A DNA stretch of 6,645 nt from an uncultured Clostridium sp. (lineage in GTDB: Bacteria; Bacillota; Clostridia; Lachnospirales; Lachnospiraceae). Positions 1 to 5,334 of the stretch are shown here, in pieces. How positions within the stretch are numbered: the stretch's first letter is position 1; each line of letters opens with the position of its first letter. The notes below the pieces were generated by a model. That model saw only the letters and a list, made by a program, of their open reading frames with translations, ran no database searches and was not told the origin of the DNA. A program made the position numbers and the translations under genes. The stretch lies in assembly GCA_900555045.1 (NCBI GenBank), contig USJW01000171.1, forward strand, positions 1 through 6,645. The letters run 5' to 3'.

Positions 1-29
1 TTTTTTTGTTACTCTCTTTTTATGGTTTT

Positions 30-58
30 AGTATAATCATTCTCGCGTCATTTGTCAA
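30..58 (-). promoter_or_regulatory. Near-consensus promoter firing leftward out of the window
   Basis: Read on the minus strand, a perfect TTGACA -35 box (58-53) is followed by exactly 17 bp and then TATACT (35-30), which matches the -10 consensus at five of six positions. Upstream lies an A/T-tract-rich stretch (about 59-85) resembling an UP element. The predicted start is near position 23, and the leader to the window edge is A-rich. It must serve a gene or RNA beyond position 1 on the minus strand. It is one of the best promoter matches in the window, but promoter calls in AT-rich DNA are never certain without transcript data. Confidence 0.6.
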
Positions 59-87
59 TACTTTTTTCAAAATTTTTAAATATTATT

Positions 88-106
88 AGTTTATAATGTA
101 TAAACT
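88..106. repeat. 19-bp AT-rich palindrome, possible operator
   Basis: The site is AGTTTATA, then ATG, then TATAAACT: a perfect 8-bp inverted repeat around a 3-nt centre. It lies about 73 bp upstream of the predicted start of the leftward promoter at 30-58 and about 85 bp past the end of csaA. The half-site AGTTTATA recurs at 4247-4254 in the lysR/operon control region. A regulator operator is possible. As an RNA stem it has only A-U pairs apart from one G-C and no adjoining U tract, so it is a poor terminator. Chance is a real alternative in such AT-rich DNA. Confidence 0.4.
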
Positions 107-191
107 GTCGAAATTTTCAGTTTTTTCATGTCTGTTTCGAAAAAACATTCCTTCTGCCACAGCCGGTCTCCCGAAACGCAGGCCCCACCGG

Positions 192-521
192 TCAGCAGAT
201 CTTATCCCCGTTTTTCACCGCCTCCGTCGGCGTGAGAAGCACGATCCCCTGCTCGGAGTCGCTGCCCAGCACCAGCACCTCGCTCTTCACATCCGCAATC
301 CGGCGGGGCGGGAAATTGACCACCGCCACCACCTGGCGGCCCACCAGATCCTCCGGCGTGTACCGCGCCGTGACCTGCGCCGACGAATTCTTGACGCCGA
401 TCTCCTCCCCGAAATCGATGGTCAGCTTGTAGGCCGGCTTCCTGGCGCGCTTGTTCACCGACACCGCCATCACCGTCCCCACGCGCATGTCCACTTTCTC
501 AAAATCTTCAATCTCAATCAT
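192..521 (-). CDS. csaA: CsaA-type tRNA-binding domain protein
   Basis: This 109-residue protein is one complete OB-fold tRNA-binding domain, the same size as known CsaA proteins (about 110 aa). The CsaA pattern is clear along the chain: FEKVDMRVG (residues 7-15), RKPAYKLTIDFG (27-38), KNSSAQ (44-49), GRQVVAVVNFPPRRIAD (61-77), SEVLVLG (80-86). CsaA proteins are cytoplasmic homodimers that bind tRNA, and the Bacillus subtilis protein has been described as a chaperone linked to protein export; the exact role here is unknown. The start was chosen at the internal ATG because a GGGAGA ribosome site (534-529) lies 7 nt upstream and because the known domain begins there; the reading frame stays open upstream but overlaps the preceding gene. 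It is the last gene of the operon, 26 nt after the amidohydrolase. No convincing terminator follows. Confidence 0.9.
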   Translation of the reverse strand: MIEIEDFEKVDMRVGTVMAVSVNKRARKPAYKLTIDFGEEIGVKNSSAQVTARYTPEDLVGRQVVAVVNFPPRRIADVKSEVLVLGSDSEQGIVLLTPTEAVKNGDKIC

Positions 522-547
522 AATGTTTTCTCCCTGTTTCCTGTATT

Positions 548-1717
548 TTACAAAAAGAAATCCGTCTGGCTGAACAGAATCTCCCCGCCGCACATGGTGA
601 GCTGCGGAACAAGCAGCACATCCCCGGCCAGCTCCTCGCCCTTCCAGTCCCTGTGGACGACCCGCTGCTCCTTCAGTCTGAGGATCACCAGATCAGCCCA
701 TGCCCCCGGCGCCAGCGTACCGATTTTCCCCGCAAGCCCCATGGCCCGGGCCGGGACCTCAGTCACCGCCCGCAGCACCTGTTCCAGGCTCATGCCGAGG
801 GAGAGATACTTGGACAGAAGCGTGGGCAGATTCTTGACGTAAGGCGGTATGTTGAACTTGTCCACCGTCAAATCCGTGCTGATGATGTCCGGCAGAAATC
901 CCGCCGCCATGGCCCGCCTGGCCGTGCCCACGTCAAAATTGCTCCGGCCGTTGGCCGCGTCGAACAGAACGCCCCGGACTCTGGCCGCAAGTACGCCCGG
1001 ATCAATCGATCCGTCCTCCCGCACGATCCCGTTCCCGTTTCCGTGATAGCAGTGGCAGAAAATATCACCCGGCCGCAGGCAGCCGGCCAACTCCCCCGCC
1101 GTGCAGGGCGGGTTGGTGGCGTGGACGCACACGCGCAGGTCCGTCCCCAGCTTCCGGTTCAGCTCCTCCGCCAGCTCCACCACATATTTCAGGTAGTCCA
1201 GGCCCCGCTCGTCCGGCACGATGCCCCTGGAGATGCGGATTTTAAGCCCCAGAATATTGTCCCGGTACCGGTCGATCACGCGCTCCAGGCGGTCCAGGTT
1301 GTAGAGCGCCGGGTCAAAGTCCTCGCAGAGCCGCGTGTCCAGCTGGCCGCCGGAGTAGACCGTGACAAATCCCTTGAGGCGAAGCGCCGAGTGGACCACC
1401 ACCGTCTTGTAGAACGCCTCGTAGTTGACCGTCCCTGCAGTCCCCGCGTCCACAGCCGCCGTGGTGCCCTGGGCTGCCATGAAATCCGGCCGCAGGCCCA
1501 TGCCGCTGCCCTCGTAAAAGATGTGGGTGTGAAAATCGATCAGCCCCGGCGCCACGATGCAGCCGGAGGCATCGATCACATGAGTGCACGCCGCACCCTC
1601 CCCGCCGGTCTCTACAATATGGCCTCCCCGGACCGCCACGTCCATCACCCGGTCTATTCCCCGGGACGGGTCCACAACCCGGCCGTTTTTAATCAAAAAA
1701 TCTGCCTCTGCCTTCAT
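548..1717 (-). CDS. Amidohydrolase/deacetylase, COG3964 (EF_0837-like) group
   Basis: A 389-residue metal-dependent hydrolase of the amidohydrolase superfamily, cytoplasmic, usually misnamed dihydroorotase. It has a short N-terminal beta domain, a TIM barrel, and the C-terminal strand segment with GTLAPGAWADLVIL (333-346). Metal-site residues visible are HTH in DFHTH (H63, H65), a likely carboxylated lysine in LGLK (K159), H199 in VCVH, H222 in FCHC, and D282 in ISTD. From memory, a characterised COG3964 enzyme (Atu3266) hydrolyses acetyl-(R)-mandelate-type esters rather than dihydroorotate; the substrate here is unknown. The start is the ATG at 1717, with AGAGGA 9 nt upstream (1732-1727); a TTG at 1735 in frame lies before that ribosome site and was not used. 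It sits downstream of the permease and 26 nt before csaA. Loops near 222-232 and 253-260 look unlike the usual family motifs. Confidence 0.85.
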   Translation of the reverse strand: MKAEADFLIKNGRVVDPSRGIDRVMDVAVRGGHIVETGGEGAACTHVIDASGCIVAPGLIDFHTHIFYEGSGMGLRPDFMAAQGTTAAVDAGTAGTVNYEAFYKTVVVHSALRLKGFVTVYSGGQLDTRLCEDFDPALYNLDRLERVIDRYRDNILGLKIRISRGIVPDERGLDYLKYVVELAEELNRKLGTDLRVCVHATNPPCTAGELAGCLRPGDIFCHCYHGNGNGIVREDGSIDPGVLAARVRGVLFDAANGRSNFDVGTARRAMAAGFLPDIISTDLTVDKFNIPPYVKNLPTLLSKYLSLGMSLEQVLRAVTEVPARAMGLAGKIGTLAPGAWADLVILRLKEQRVVHRDWKGEELAGDVLLVPQLTMCGGEILFSQTDFFL

Positions 1718-1754
1718 TCTCCGTATTCCTCTCAAAACCGCTGTGTTTTTGTCC

Positions 1755-1795
1755 GGAGCGCCCTACGCCAAATCTTACATGTCAGGGACCGCTCC
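1755..1795 (-). other. Bulged RNA hairpin in the amidohydrolase leader
   Basis: GGAGCG (1755-1760) pairs perfectly with CGCTCC (1790-1795), and the adjacent CCCT (1761-1764) pairs with AGGG (1784-1787) across a 2-nt bulge, giving ten base pairs with a 19-nt loop. On the minus-strand transcript it ends 23 nt before the ribosome site of the amidohydrolase gene. No U tract follows, so it does not look like a terminator. It could stabilise or set the processing point of the downstream half of the operon mRNA. No known riboswitch class was recognised. Confidence 0.3.
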
Positions 1796-1836
1796 CCTCA
1801 AAGGATAGCACCAAAACCCGATGCAAACAACCCCCG

Positions 1837-1862
1837 GTGGACGCAGTTTCCCGCATCCGCCC
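1837..1862 (-). other. Hairpin just after the permease gene
   Basis: On the minus-strand transcript GGAUGC pairs with GCGUCC (six pairs including one G-U). After one mismatch, two more G-C pairs close the stem around an 8-nt loop. It starts 33 nt beyond the permease stop codon. The following bases are G-rich, not a U tract, so full termination is unlikely; a 3' stability element between operon segments is more plausible. A weak promoter-like pair (TTGTTT 1831-1826, 17 bp, TATCCT 1808-1803) lies just downstream and might give separate expression of the last two genes. Confidence 0.25.
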
Positions 1863-1895
1863 GGAGGCTGTGAGATTTTATTGCCGCTTCATCCC

Positions 1896-3161
1896 TTACA
1901 CGATAGGGAAGAAGAAATTCGCCGACAGGCACACTGCAATTCCATAGATTATCCACAGCGGCCCGAAGGTCATCAGTATGTTCTTCACCTTGTACTGTCC
2001 GGCTCCGAACGCGATGGCGATGGAGGGGGAACCGGTTGGGGTCAGCATAGCTGCGGTGCAGCCTGCGAAGATCGCCATGGTGAACGGTCTGGGGTCCAGT
2101 CCCTGGGACAGCGCCGTCACGACGGCCAACGGCACGAACACCTGCTGGGAGGCGGTGTTGCTCATAAACTGGGTCAGAATGGCGCCCGCAAAGTAGAACG
2201 CAAAGAGCATAAGCATTGGGGAGGGATCGCCGCCCAGGAGCGTCATGATGAAGTTGGACACCACGGTTCCGGCACCGGTCTTCTGCATGGCTGTTCCCAG
2301 GGGGATCACGCCGGCCAGCATGAAAATCGTGTCCAGATTGATAAAGTTCTTGATGTCATTCAGGTTCAGAATGTTTAAGTAGGTCAGAATAAGCACCGCA
2401 ATGACCGGAAGGATGTACATCGGGAACGGAAGGTATTTCTGGAACAGGATTCCCAGGAAGTTTAACCCGAAGATCACGTAAACGATCTTTTCCTGTCCGG
2501 GAGTCAGAAGCGGCTTGCCGTCGCCGGACGCCTTGATGGTCAGGTTCTCAATGCGGTTGGCGGGAAGCATCTTCCAGCCGATTAACACGATGTAGACGAA
2601 GGCCAGGATGGACGGAAGCAGAAGCATCTTGCTGTAGTCCAACGCCTCGATCATCTGGGTCGCGCCGTTGGCCTCCAGAAGTCCGTTGATCATCACAAAG
2701 TATGCGCCGGGCAGAAGGCCCTGAACGCAGTGGGCCAGAACCGCGCCCGGGAACAGCAGGTGGGACGGCTGAACCTTGCTCTTCTCGTCAAATGCGGCCA
2801 TAAACGGCAGGAACATGCTGATGAGGGCCGTGGGCATGCTGAACTGGATGATCACCACGCACGCCAGCATGTAGGCAAACACGATCAGCTGCCCTTTGCC
2901 GGAGTGCTTCATCAGCATCTCCTTCATCTTCGGCACCAGGCTTGTCTTGCTCAGAGCGCCGCTTAAGATGAACATGCCTGCGATCATCACCACGTTGGTA
3001 TTGGAAAAGGAAGCGTAAGCTTCATTGAACGTCAAAACACCGGTCAGGCACAGAACGGTGGACGCGGTCATGGCCACCAGGCCCAGTTTGAATTTGCCGC
3101 ACAGAAAGCCGATGATCATCAGCAGCAAAACTGACAGCGTAATTACCAATTGCGTATTCAT
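1896..3161 (-). CDS. SLC13/DASS-type organic anion permease
   Basis: A 421-residue integral inner-membrane protein of the SLC13/ArsB ion-transporter superfamily, which moves dicarboxylates, related organic anions or oxyanions, often with Na+. About 10-12 hydrophobic segments are visible, for example near 4-22, 27-44, 55-71, 92-122, 179-197, 225-265, 275-292, 313-332 and 398-419. The second-half substrate/sodium signature SNT is present in FMSNTASQQ (S334-T336). The matching first-half site reads SMPT (108-111), and the conserved C-terminal loop reads TPTGSPS (374-380). It is slightly shorter than typical DASS proteins (about 460 aa). The ATG at 3161 has a strong GGGGGAGAG ribosome site about 8 nt upstream. 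It begins 30 nt after the UxuA-like gene and so is co-transcribed with it, suggesting it imports that enzyme's substrate or a precursor. The substrate is not determinable from sequence. Confidence 0.85.
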   Translation of the reverse strand: MNTQLVITLSVLLLMIIGFLCGKFKLGLVAMTASTVLCLTGVLTFNEAYASFSNTNVVMIAGMFILSGALSKTSLVPKMKEMLMKHSGKGQLIVFAYMLACVVIIQFSMPTALISMFLPFMAAFDEKSKVQPSHLLFPGAVLAHCVQGLLPGAYFVMINGLLEANGATQMIEALDYSKMLLLPSILAFVYIVLIGWKMLPANRIENLTIKASGDGKPLLTPGQEKIVYVIFGLNFLGILFQKYLPFPMYILPVIAVLILTYLNILNLNDIKNFINLDTIFMLAGVIPLGTAMQKTGAGTVVSNFIMTLLGGDPSPMLMLFAFYFAGAILTQFMSNTASQQVFVPLAVVTALSQGLDPRPFTMAIFAGCTAAMLTPTGSPSIAIAFGAGQYKVKNILMTFGPLWIIYGIAVCLSANFFFPIV

Positions 3162-3191
3162 ATGGTTTCTCTCCCCCTATTTCATCTGATT

Positions 3192-4166
3192 TTAGAGTTT
3201 TTCTCTGCGTACCTCTTCCTCCGCACTGTGAAGAAGCGCTTTCATGTATCCCATAAAGTAGGCCGCCGACAGATCGGACATCCCTTTTCCGTCCTGGTTG
3301 AAGAACGGATGGTCAATGTTCAGCTGCCCGTTATAGTTACAGCGCACCAGCTGCTTCATGATGGCATACATGTCCGCATACCCGTCCTCCAGCAGCGTCT
3401 CCTCGAAATACGGCATGGTGGAGCTGACATTTCGGAAGTGCACCACGGAGATCTTATCCTGCTCACAGAAGGTCTTTATGTCCTCCATCAGATCGCCGAA
3501 GCTCTCGCTCTCCAGCCAGCAGCCGATGCACATTTTCATGGTCAGGTACGGGCTGCCATTCACCAGGGCAAAGGCCCTTTTGTAGCACTCCGTATTCCAG
3601 ATCAGGCTGTGCACGCCGCCTAAGGACGGCACCGGCGGGTCGTTGGGGTGAAGGGCAAGCCTCACGTCCGCCTCCTCGCAGACGGGGAGCGCCCGGTCCA
3701 TGAAGTACTTAAAGTTGGCCCAGATCTCCTCCTCGCCGTACTCCCTGTCATTGGAAATCGGCCTGGACAGGATCTCCTCCATGTCGCAGATAAAGGACTT
3801 TTCGCCGCGGTTATATTTTCCCGCGTCGATGCGGCTCCTGAAGATGCCGTTGGGCTGCCATGCGATGTAATTGACATGGACTCCCGCCCGTCCTAACGCC
3901 CTGGTGAACGCATTGTACCGGTCGATCCACAGATCCCGGTCCGGCTTTCCCAGATGGATCTCCGGGCATTTCTGCAGGTTCGGGCAGCCGGCGTCCGCAA
4001 TCTTTAAGTCGTACCTTGAGGCCTTTTCCTGAAACCGCATGATTCCGTCGTAGTCCGCGTCGTCGGGCAGAAAATTCACCGCCAGATACTCGATGCCCAT
4101 GCCGCGGATGGACTGCATCTGTTCCTCTGTCATTTTGCTGGAACAGTTTGCCTGTACATTGATCAT
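3192..4166 (-). CDS. UxuA/mannonate dehydratase-family TIM-barrel enzyme, divergent
   Basis: A 324-residue cytoplasmic enzyme of the UxuA (mannonate dehydratase) / xylose-isomerase-like TIM-barrel group, shorter than B. subtilis UxuA (about 360 aa) or E. coli UxuA (394 aa). Family landmarks in order are EIHLGKPDRD (69-78), LHPNDPPVPSLGG (172-184), MKMCIG (210-215), VVHFRNV (241-247), a DGYADMY segment (261-267) and IDHP (284-287). These supply likely metal ligands H173, C213, H243 and D285. True mannonate dehydratases convert D-mannonate to 2-keto-3-deoxygluconate. Here the usual DWTRT segment is replaced by QPNGIFRSR (104-112), the RPDHG motif reads NIDHP, and the GYxLYGRA-type tail is not recognisable, so the substrate may differ. 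The ATG at 4166 has GAGAGG 9 nt upstream. It is the first gene of the operon, divergent from lysR. Confidence 0.75.
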   Translation of the reverse strand: MINVQANCSSKMTEEQMQSIRGMGIEYLAVNFLPDDADYDGIMRFQEKASRYDLKIADAGCPNLQKCPEIHLGKPDRDLWIDRYNAFTRALGRAGVHVNYIAWQPNGIFRSRIDAGKYNRGEKSFICDMEEILSRPISNDREYGEEEIWANFKYFMDRALPVCEEADVRLALHPNDPPVPSLGGVHSLIWNTECYKRAFALVNGSPYLTMKMCIGCWLESESFGDLMEDIKTFCEQDKISVVHFRNVSSTMPYFEETLLEDGYADMYAIMKQLVRCNYNGQLNIDHPFFNQDGKGMSDLSAAYFMGYMKALLHSAEEEVRREKL

Positions 4167-4213
4167 ATTCTATATCCTCTCTCTTCCATTTACTCGCGAG
4201 CTTTTATGCATTT

Positions 4214-4242
4214 ATTATAGATTCTTGTTGAAAAAAAGTACA
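4214..4242 (-). promoter_or_regulatory. Operon promoter, perfect -10 with poor -35
   Basis: On the minus strand there is an exact TATAAT -10 (4219-4214). At 17-bp spacing the -35 position reads TGTACT (4242-4237), only three of six matching consensus. A perfect -10 with a weak -35 is typical of an activator-dependent promoter, which fits the neighbouring LysR gene. The predicted start is about 4207, giving a 41-nt leader that includes the palindrome CTCGCGAG (4193-4200). The -35 of the opposing lysR promoter lies inside this promoter's spacer, so the two promoters physically overlap. Confidence 0.6.
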
Positions 4243-4256
4243 CTTTAGTTTATAAA
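4228..4256 (+). promoter_or_regulatory. lysR promoter
   Basis: TTGAAA (4228-4233) and TATAAA (4251-4256), each five of six to consensus, are separated by exactly 17 bp. The predicted start is near 4263, giving a leader of about 36 nt with a strong AAGGAGGGGG ribosome site before the ATG at 4299. The predicted start falls on the edge of the 4263-4279 palindrome, so a regulator bound there would block this promoter. Confidence 0.6.
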
Positions 4257-4262
4257 TGACAG

Positions 4263-4279
4263 TATAGCCATACGCTATA
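4263..4279. promoter_or_regulatory. LysR-type operator (perfect palindrome with T-N11-A box)
   Basis: TATAGC, then CATAC, then GCTATA form a perfect 6-bp inverted repeat with a 5-bp centre. Within it T4265 and A4277 give the T-N11-A pattern of LysR recognition sites. Its centre (4271) is about 64 bp upstream of the predicted start of the divergent operon, which is the standard position of a LysR recognition site, and it covers the predicted start of lysR itself. That geometry suggests activation of the operon plus autorepression. The likely ligand-dependent activation half-site would lie between about 4230 and 4250; no clear second palindrome is visible there. Confidence 0.6.
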
Positions 4280-4298
4280 ACCAAGGAGGGGGAACACT

Positions 4299-5237
4299 AT
4301 GGATTTGCACCATCTGGAATACATTGTGGAGATCGCAAACGAGAAAAATATTTCAAAGGCCGCCGAGAAGCTGCACGTCTCCCAGCCGACCCTAAGCATC
4401 TATCTGTCCAAGCTGGAGAGGGAGCTGAATCTGAAGCTGTTTCACCGGGCCAACAACGTGCTGACCATCACGGAGGCCGGGCAGAAGTATGTGGACACCT
4501 GTAAAAAGATACTGGAATTAAAAGAAGCGCTGTACAGAGACCTTTACAGCGGCAAGGCGAACGTGTTTCACATGGGAATCCTGTCCAGCGACGCGGCGAT
4601 ATTCGCAAAAGTGATGCAGGAATTTATCCGCCTTTACCCCCAGATCAACCTGCAGCCGGAGGTTCTCAAATCCAGGGAAATATACCGGATGGTCCTAAGC
4701 GGGGAGCTGGACTTCGGCTTTATCACTTCCTATTCCAGTAATCCAAAGGAGGTGCTGGCGGATGTGAACATTTCCATTGTGAAAGAGTATGAGCTGATGC
4801 TCTATATAGCGAAAAACAATCCTGTCTACAGCATGCTGAATCTGGAAGACGGAGTTCTCCAGGAGGCGGATTACCCGCTGCTCGACCAGATGAGTCTCTC
4901 CATCTCCCGCCTGCCCATGATCCGCGAGCGGATTCTGGAGGATCTGCTCCCTGCCATGGGCCTTAAGCCGCAGCAGATTCTCACCAACGACAGCCTGGAG
5001 CTGTGGAATACGTTTTTGCGCATCAACAATGCCTACAGCTTCTCGCCGTACAGCTATGTGGACGACAGCATCGCCCTGATCCCGCTCAAGTTTCACCCGA
5101 AAATCTACAAGGTGCTGATCTATCCCAAGGGAATACAGGTCACGGCGCCGGAGCGGCAAATGATCAAAATGGTGATTAAGGAGTTGGAAAACAGGCCATA
5201 TTACTACTGGATGCTGAGCAATCACATGGACAAGTAA
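4299..5237 (+). CDS. LysR-family transcriptional regulator
   Basis: A full-length LysR-type regulator of 312 residues. The N-terminal winged helix-turn-helix (about 1-60) has the family pattern LHHLEYIVEIAN, then KNISKAAEKLHVSQPTLS (16-33) with the recognition helix near 28-41, then LFHR (47-50) and LTITEAG (55-61). A linker helix (about 62-88) leads to a periplasmic-binding-protein-like effector domain (about 89-300) with GELDFGFIT (135-143). The ligand cannot be named; a small organic acid handled by the adjacent operon is a reasonable guess. The ATG is preceded by a strong AAGGAGGGGG ribosome site. It is transcribed away from the four-gene operon, the classic arrangement for a LysR regulator and its target. 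The coding sequence uses more A/T-ending codons than the neighbouring membrane-protein gene. No obvious terminator separates it from the next gene. Confidence 0.93.
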   Translation: MDLHHLEYIVEIANEKNISKAAEKLHVSQPTLSIYLSKLERELNLKLFHRANNVLTITEAGQKYVDTCKKILELKEALYRDLYSGKANVFHMGILSSDAAIFAKVMQEFIRLYPQINLQPEVLKSREIYRMVLSGELDFGFITSYSSNPKEVLADVNISIVKEYELMLYIAKNNPVYSMLNLEDGVLQEADYPLLDQMSLSISRLPMIRERILEDLLPAMGLKPQQILTNDSLELWNTFLRINNAYSFSPYSYVDDSIALIPLKFHPKIYKVLIYPKGIQVTAPERQMIKMVIKELENRPYYYWMLSNHMDK

Positions 5238-5261
5238 ACAAATTAAATATACAATTTTAAC

Positions 5262-5289
5262 TTGTGCTTTTCTCCCCATGCGCTATAAT
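5262..5289 (+). promoter_or_regulatory. Promoter of the downstream membrane-protein gene
   Basis: An exact TATAAT -10 (5284-5289) follows TTGTGC (5262-5267, three of six to the -35 consensus) at 16-bp spacing, within the 97-bp gap after lysR. The predicted start is near 5296, leaving a leader of about 39 nt before the ATG at 5335. The downstream gene can therefore be expressed apart from lysR, although read-through from lysR is also possible because no terminator is visible between them. Confidence 0.5.
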
Positions 5290-5305
5290 ACTTGTTATAA
5301 AACCG

Positions 5306-5319
5306 TTAAAGCGTTTTTC
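5306..5319. promoter_or_regulatory. Weak cre-like (CcpA) site
   Basis: TTAAAGCGTTTTTC agrees with the CcpA catabolite-response consensus TGWAARCGYTWWCA at about eleven of fourteen positions, including the central CG, but lacks the conserved second G and the terminal CA. It sits between the predicted transcription start and the ribosome site, where a bound repressor would act as a roadblock. This is a weak pattern match in AT-rich DNA and may be chance. Confidence 0.18.
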
Positions 5320-5334
5320 AACCAGGAGGAATTT

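Noticed and set aside
163..191. CCGGT/ACCGG hairpin just after csaA as the operon terminator
   Set aside because: Only five pairs close a 19-nt loop and no U tract follows directly; the nearest T run on the minus strand is more than 10 nt away. It cannot be called a terminator.
522..593. N-terminal extension of CsaA by 24 residues
   Set aside because: The extension overlaps the amidohydrolase gene, has no family similarity, and a good GGGAGA ribosome site sits before the internal ATG at 521.
96..842. Plus-strand open frame of 248 codons across the csaA end and start of the operon tail
   Set aside because: Low-complexity R/H-rich translation, antisense to csaA and the amidohydrolase, with no ribosome site at its start.
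653..1873. Long plus-strand open frame (406 codons) opposite the amidohydrolase
   Set aside because: It is rich in R, H, P and Q as expected for the antisense of GC-rich coding DNA, has no ribosome site or recognisable domain, and lies opposite a clear metal-dependent hydrolase.
1821..2378. Plus-strand open frame of 185 codons opposite the permease
   Set aside because: Antisense shadow of a well-supported transporter; its translation is G/H/Q-rich with no domain.
4193..4200. CTCGCGAG palindrome in the operon leader as a second operator
   Set aside because: Eight bases without a spacer or a second copy near it; it lacks a T-N11-A pattern and could easily be chance.
4695..5279. Minus-strand open frame of 194 codons opposite lysR
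   Set aside because: Antisense to a clear LysR effector domain; no ribosome site or family resemblance.
5278..5334. N-terminal extension of the membrane protein by 19 residues from the ATG at 5278
   Set aside because: That ATG precedes the TATAAT box at 5284-5289, whereas AGGAGG at 5324-5329 is correctly spaced for the ATG at 5335, which gives a typical KKR-hydrophobic start.
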